From assembly GCA_015494725.1 (NCBI GenBank), contig WGAR01000061.1, positions 1 to 9,460 of the forward strand: a stretch of 9,460 bases of DNA. Reading direction: 5' to 3'. Origin of the DNA: Thermodesulfobacteriaceae bacterium (GTDB lineage Bacteria; Desulfobacterota; Thermodesulfobacteria; Thermodesulfobacteriales; Thermodesulfobacteriaceae). Under the pieces are notes generated by a model. The model did no database searches. It had not been told where the DNA came from and saw only the letters and a list, made by a program, of their open reading frames with translations. Below are positions 5,763-9,460 of this stretch, piece by piece; positions within the stretch are counted from its first letter, which is position 1; every line of letters starts with the position of its first letter. Position numbers and translations under genes: made by a program.

Positions 5763-6842
5763 ATGGAGATCACCCGGGAAGATATCTTAGAAGTCCTGAA
5801 GAAGGTCAAGGATCCGGAACTGAACAGGGACCTGGTCTCTCTGGGAATGATTCGGGAGGTGGAGGTCTCTCCGGAGGGGAAGGTCCGGGTGGTGGTGGCC
5901 CTCACCACCGCGGGTTGTCCGCTCAAACGGCGTATTGCCGAGGACGTGCGCCAGGCGGTGGCTTCGGTCCCCGGGGTCTCGGAGGTCGAGGTGGAGCTTT
6001 CCACCATGACCCCCGAGGAGCGGGCCCGGGTCTTCGGGGGACCACCCAAAAAGGAACATCTCGGTATCCGCGATGTGCGTTTTGTCCTGGCGGTGGGAAG
6101 CGGTAAGGGAGGTGTGGGCAAGAGCACGGTTACGGTAAATCTGGCTGTAGCCCTGCGACTCCGGGGGTTTCAGACCGGCATCCTGGATGCGGATCTCTAT
6201 GGGCCCAATATTCCCCTTCTCATGGGATTTTCCGAGGAGGATCGTCCTTCGGTCATCGGCGGCAAGATCCAGCCCCTGGCTCTCCACGGGGTCAAGGTTA
6301 TGAGTTTTGCCTTTCTGGCCCCTCCGGGGCAGCCCTTTATCTGGCGGGGACCTCTGGTAGGCAAGGCCCTCCAGGAGATGGCTGAGGTGGTGGAATGGGG
6401 GCCGCTCGATTTTCTCCTGGTGGACCTTCCACCCGGAACCGGCGATGCCCCTCTTTCGGTATGCCACACCTATCAGCCCCGGGGAGTTATCCTAGTTACC
6501 ACTCCCCAGGAACTTTCCGTGGCGGATGTAAGACGCTGTGCCAAGATGTTCGAGGATCTGGGGGTAGCCATTCTGGGGGTGGTGGAAAACATGTCCTATC
6601 TCCGGACCGAGGGAGGGGAGATCCCGGTCTTCGGCAAGGGCGGTGGTGAAGGACTGGCCCGGGAACTGGGGGTCCCGCTTCTGGCACGAATTCCGCTTGA
6701 ACCCGAGGTAAACAGGTTACGCGAACCGGTAGTGTTACACGAAAATCTGGAGGCCTCCCAGAAATTCCGGGAACTGGCGGATAAAATTATAGACCTGGTC
6801 TTTCCGGGGTCCAAAGGCCCGGCCTCGGCCCGTAAGGAATGA
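5763..6842 (+). CDS. Mrp/NBP35-type P-loop ATPase with N-terminal MIP18 (DUF59) domain, lacking the CxxC
   Basis: Mrp (ApbC/NBP35) proteins carry and deliver Fe-S clusters. This 359-residue protein has an N-terminal MIP18/DUF59 domain (about 5-82) with its typical cysteine, Cys52 in TTAGCPLKRRI. An MRP-type ATPase follows: deviant Walker A GSGKGGVGKST (112-122) with signature Lys115, DADLYGPNIP (142-151), and Walker B Asp221 in LLVDLPPGTGD. The VENMSY segment (274-279) is normally followed by a CPxC-like pair that binds a bridging 4Fe-4S cluster at the dimer interface. Here it runs RTEGGEIPVFGKGGG with no cysteine, and the only cysteines are 52, 234 and 259. Cluster binding by the usual route therefore seems lost. 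It starts 3 nt after dapB and overlaps the DUF364 gene by 4 bp. The family name is sure, the function is not. Confidence 0.93.
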   Translation: MEITREDILEVLKKVKDPELNRDLVSLGMIREVEVSPEGKVRVVVALTTAGCPLKRRIAEDVRQAVASVPGVSEVEVELSTMTPEERARVFGGPPKKEHLGIRDVRFVLAVGSGKGGVGKSTVTVNLAVALRLRGFQTGILDADLYGPNIPLLMGFSEEDRPSVIGGKIQPLALHGVKVMSFAFLAPPGQPFIWRGPLVGKALQEMAEVVEWGPLDFLLVDLPPGTGDAPLSVCHTYQPRGVILVTTPQELSVADVRRCAKMFEDLGVAILGVVENMSYLRTEGGEIPVFGKGGGEGLARELGVPLLARIPLEPEVNRLREPVVLHENLEASQKFRELADKIIDLVFPGSKGPASARKE

Positions 6843-7579
6843 AGCTCGAGGAACGCCTGCTTCATGCGGCCCTTCCTCTGGCCCGGGGAAAACTGGTAGA
6901 GCGGGCCATCATCGGCCTGGGCTACACCGCGGTTGAACTCTCAGACCGCCGGGTCGGGGTGGCCTATACCCTTTTCGAACCCGGCTGCTGTGCCTATCTC
7001 CCCCCGGAGATTTCCTTCCGGCAACGCCCCGCGGACCTGATTCTCAAAGGATTGATCTCTCCGCAGTCCTTGGAGGGTTCCGTAGCCCTGGCGGTGGCCA
7101 ATGCCCTTTTCAATTCCCGCGATCTTCCCTTCCTCAAGGGTGATCCCCTGGAGTTAATCCGGCCCGGGCCGGAGGATGAGGTAGCCATGATAGGATTTTT
7201 CGAACCTCTGGTAAAGCGCCTTTCCGGACGGGTGGGACATCTCTGGGTCTTTGAACGGGGAGATCACCTGGGGCCCGGACTTCTTCCCGAAACCGAGATG
7301 CCGGTCTTTCTGCCCCGGGCCACGCTTATTTTAATTACCTCGGTGACCATTCTCAATCGAACCCTGGAGGATATCCTGGCCCAGGTGCAGCGGGCCCGCG
7401 AGGTGGTGCTTCTGGGCCCGAGCACCCCCATGGCTCCGGAGGTGTTCGAGGACACCCCCGTAAGCCTCCTTTCCGGTATCCGGGTGCGGGATCCCGAGGG
7501 AGTCCTGCAGGCCGTAGCCGAGGCCAAGGGCTTTCCCGGGCTCAAACCCTACGTAGAGAAGATCAATCTTCGAGTATGA
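6839..7579 (+). CDS. DUF4213/DUF364 domain protein (putative heavy-metal chelation family)
   Basis: A 246-residue soluble protein with no signal peptide. The N-terminal part has GLGYTAVEL (26-34) and a Cys50-Cys51 pair, fitting the DUF4213 N-terminal domain. The C-terminal half fits DUF364, with IGFFEPLV (118-125), ITSVTILNRTLEDIL (166-180) and LLGPSTPMAPEVF (191-203). The family name 'putative heavy-metal chelation' is a database label, and I know of no proven reaction for it. DUF364 proteins occur often in anaerobes and archaea near metal or cofactor genes. Both ends use ATGA overlaps, with mrp before and rsmE after, so translation is coupled. Sitting beside an Fe-S-type ATPase is suggestive of metal handling but is not proof. 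Confidence 0.85.
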   Translation: MKLEERLLHAALPLARGKLVERAIIGLGYTAVELSDRRVGVAYTLFEPGCCAYLPPEISFRQRPADLILKGLISPQSLEGSVALAVANALFNSRDLPFLKGDPLELIRPGPEDEVAMIGFFEPLVKRLSGRVGHLWVFERGDHLGPGLLPETEMPVFLPRATLILITSVTILNRTLEDILAQVQRAREVVLLGPSTPMAPEVFEDTPVSLLSGIRVRDPEGVLQAVAEAKGFPGLKPYVEKINLRV

Positions 7580-8319
7580 GGCCGCGGCGTTTTTTTGCCG
7601 CCGAAGCCGCTCCGGGGAAATTACTGGCCCTTTCCCCCTCCGAGGCCCACCATCTGCGAGAGGTGTTGCGCCTCAAAGAGGGAACGGAGATAGAAGTCGT
7701 GAACGGTCGGGGGGAGGCCTATCCGGCCCGGGTCATCCGGATCCAAAGGGATGAGGTAAGGGTGCATCTCCTGGGACCCGGGCGAAGGGAACCCCCTCCG
7801 GCGTATCGTCTGGAGATGCTTCTTCCCCTTTTAAAGGGAGGACGCACCGAATTCCTGGTGGAAAAAGCGGTGGAACTGGGGGTAACCACCATCCGGGTCT
7901 TTTACGGACGCTACGGAGCGCGCAAGCCCGGGGAAAGGCTCGGCCCCAGGCTTCACGAACGGGCCGTCCAGGCCCTGAAACAATGCGGAAGACTGTGGTT
8001 GCCGGAGGTCCATCCCCCGGTTCCTCTGGCCGAGGCTCTGGAACACGTTCAGGCCCCGGAGCGCTTCTTTGCCTATGAAAGGGGTGGGGAACCCTTAAGC
8101 CGGGCCTTCACCCGGCTCTCCCGGGATCTGGCCCTGGTCGCAGGGCCGGAGGGAGGATTCGCCCCGGAAGAGGAAAAGCTCCTTAAGGAAAAAGGCTTCC
8201 GGCCTCTGACCCTGGGGCCTTACATCCTGCGGGCCGAAACGGCCTGTCTTTTTATGATGAGCGTGTGGCGCTACCATACCCTGCTCGATGCCGCAGCATC
8301 CCCCTCAGGGCTGGAATAG
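7576..8319 (+). CDS. rsmE: 16S rRNA (uracil1498-N3)-methyltransferase
   Basis: It methylates N3 of U1498 of 16S rRNA using S-adenosylmethionine. The 247-residue protein has an N-terminal PUA-like part with EAHHLREVLRL (23-33) and a C-terminal SPOUT knot domain with EKAVELGV (96-103), the QCGRLWLPEV segment (136-145), GPEGGFAPEE (190-199) and LGPYILRAETA (213-223), the last two forming the SAM-binding trefoil knot. Length and motif order are normal. The start overlaps the DUF364 stop by 4 bp. It is the last gene of the plus-strand run, and its final 15 bp overlap the end of the convergent ABC exporter gene. No clear terminator with a T-run is visible at this junction. Confidence 0.96.
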   Translation: MRPRRFFAAEAAPGKLLALSPSEAHHLREVLRLKEGTEIEVVNGRGEAYPARVIRIQRDEVRVHLLGPGRREPPPAYRLEMLLPLLKGGRTEFLVEKAVELGVTTIRVFYGRYGARKPGERLGPRLHERAVQALKQCGRLWLPEVHPPVPLAEALEHVQAPERFFAYERGGEPLSRAFTRLSRDLALVAGPEGGFAPEEEKLLKEKGFRPLTLGPYILRAETACLFMMSVWRYHTLLDAAASPSGLE

Positions 8320-9460
8320 ACGGTATAGCTCCCGGTAAAGTTCGCAGGTATCCAGAAGTTCCTCGTGGCGTCCCTCGGCTACTATCCGCCCTTCCTCCAG
8401 GACCACGATCTTGTCCGCCCGGGTGACGGTGGAAAGACGATGGGCGATAACCAGCGTGGTACGTCCGCGCATAAGCCGCGAAAGGGCTTGCTGAACCAGA
8501 TGTTCCGAAACCGGGTCCAGTTGACTGGTGGCTTCATCCAGGATGAGAAGAGCCGGATTACGCAGGATGGCCCGGGCAATGGCCAGACGCTGTTTCTGTC
8601 CTCCGGAAAGGGTAATTCCTCCCTCTCCGAGCAGGGTATCGTAACCCTGGGGAAGTTGTTGAATAAATTCATGGGCATTGGCCAAGCGGGCGGCTTCCTC
8701 TATTTCTTCGCGACTGGCCTCGGGACGGGCGAAAGCAATATTCTCCGCCACCGTGGCGTTAAAGATCACTATCTCCTGAGAAACCAGTCCGATGTGCCTG
8801 CGAAGAGAATCCAGATCGAATTCCCGCAGATCAATCCCATCCCAGAGGATGCGCCCCTCGGTGGGATCGTAGAAACGGGGAAGAAGGGAGATCAGGGTGG
8901 ACTTTCCGGCCCCGCTGGGGCCCACCAGGGCGGTAACCTGCCCCACGGGAAGGGTGAGATTCAGGCCCTGGAGGGCCCATTTTTCCGAACCGGGGTAACG
9001 GAAGAAGACCCCTTCGTAACGGATCTCCCTGCGGGGGGGAGGGGCGGAACGGGGCCCGCCTCTTTCCTCGGGAAGGCGCAGGATCTCTTCCAGCCGTTCC
9101 CAGGCGGCCCGGGCATCGGAAAGGCCGGTATAGGCCCGAGCGATCTTCCGAATAGGGGTAAATAACATGAGGATGGCGGTAAGCACCGAGAAAAAGGCCC
9201 CGGGAGTGATCTGCCCCCGGGCCATCATGAACCCCCCCAGGGCAATGAGAAAGGCCCCTCCCACCCCGGTCATCAGGTCCACCAGACTTTTGGAACCCTC
9301 CCGATATTTGGTAATCTTGAGAAGAAAGGCCGCATAGCGGTCGATGCCTTTGCGAAAGAGCCTCAGGATTTCTGTCTCCCGCCCGTAAACCTTGACCTCG
9401 CGCAAGCCGGTGAAGGTCTCGGTCAGACGATGGGTTATCTCCCCGATGGTCTTTTGCGCC
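8305..9460 (-). CDS. MsbA-like ABC exporter, C-terminal part (5' end beyond the window)
   Basis: The frame stays open to the window end, giving 384 residues of a half-size exporter with fused membrane and ATPase domains. A TTG at 9405 is internal and not the start: the codons before it read QKTIGEITHRLTETFTG, the usual lead-in to LREVKVYGRE. In partial numbering two membrane helices lie near 60-80 and 85-103. The ATPase has Walker A GPSGAGKST (180-188), Q-loop Gln228, signature LSGGQ (284-288), Walker B LLILD plus Glu309, and switch His340. The D-loop reads SQLD rather than the commoner SALD. The GAFFSVLTAILMLFTPIRKIA stretch resembles lipid A/phospholipid flippase MsbA, but drug or peptide exporters cannot be excluded without the missing N-terminal domain. 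Confidence 0.92.
   Translation of the reverse strand, partial: AQKTIGEITHRLTETFTGLREVKVYGRETEILRLFRKGIDRYAAFLLKITKYREGSKSLVDLMTGVGGAFLIALGGFMMARGQITPGAFFSVLTAILMLFTPIRKIARAYTGLSDARAAWERLEEILRLPEERGGPRSAPPPRREIRYEGVFFRYPGSEKWALQGLNLTLPVGQVTALVGPSGAGKSTLISLLPRFYDPTEGRILWDGIDLREFDLDSLRRHIGLVSQEIVIFNATVAENIAFARPEASREEIEEAARLANAHEFIQQLPQGYDTLLGEGGITLSGGQKQRLAIARAILRNPALLILDEATSQLDPVSEHLVQQALSRLMRGRTTLVIAHRLSTVTRADKIVVLEEGRIVAEGRHEELLDTCELYRELYRLFQP

Noticed and set aside
8365..9165. A 266-codon plus-strand open frame opposite the ABC exporter
   Set aside because: The minus strand has full Walker A, signature, Walker B and H-loop motifs. The plus-strand product is a Gly-rich shadow with no motif.
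9403..9405. TTG at 9405 as the start of the ABC exporter gene
   Set aside because: The frame continues to the window end with residues typical of exporter membrane domains, and a half-size exporter needs about 200 more N-terminal residues, so the gene is truncated by the window and not by a real start.

Overview
The window reads as an ordinary, gene-dense bacterial chromosome segment with high G+C (my impression is just under 60 %, not counted). It holds ten recognisable protein genes plus the last 43 codons of an eleventh. I see no rRNA, tRNA, CRISPR array, insertion sequence or phage gene. The mix suggests a Gram-negative, probably thermophilic, Thermodesulfobacteriota-like organism: a type IV prepilin peptidase with c-di-GMP proteins, an MsbA-like ABC exporter, diaminopimelate-type lysine synthesis, a DUF364 protein, and proteins rich in Arg, Glu and Leu. 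That placement is an inference from gene content and style, and no marker gene fixes it.

Layout. (1) Positions 1-1072, plus strand: the tail of an unidentified gene, overlapped by a protein with a degenerate receiver and a GGDEF-like domain (GGDDF). (2) Positions 1025-2151, minus strand: a PilZ-domain gene followed by the prepilin peptidase gene. These two overlap by 4 bp, and the peptidase gene converges on the GGDEF gene with a 48-bp tail overlap. (3) Positions 2152-2205: a short divergent intergenic region with candidate promoters for both directions and a small inverted repeat. (4) Positions 2206-8319, plus strand: a tight run of seven genes, namely a KaiC/RAD55-like ATPase, a GlmU-like left-handed beta-helix acyltransferase, dapA, dapB, an Mrp-type P-loop ATPase, a DUF4213/DUF364 protein and rsmE. 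Most junctions are 4-bp ATGA overlaps or gaps under 20 bp. The exception is the 128-bp dapA-dapB gap, which carries two stem-loops. (5) Positions 8305-9460, minus strand: the C-terminal part of an MsbA-like ABC exporter, converging on rsmE and cut off by the window end.

How the genes relate. Region 1-2151 looks like a small c-di-GMP and type IV pilus neighbourhood: one possible signalling enzyme or sensor (GGDEF), one c-di-GMP receptor domain (PilZ) and the peptidase that matures prepilins. In the plus-strand run, DapA and DapB catalyse consecutive steps toward diaminopimelate and lysine. The other members are housekeeping (RsmE) or of unknown purpose (KaiC-like ATPase, beta-helix protein, Mrp without its usual CxxC, DUF364). 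I do not see a clear new multi-gene system. The most unusual points are the CxxC-less Mrp coupled to a DUF364 gene, the pseudo-receiver/GGDDF protein, the KaiC-like/beta-helix pair, and the structured dapA-dapB spacer.
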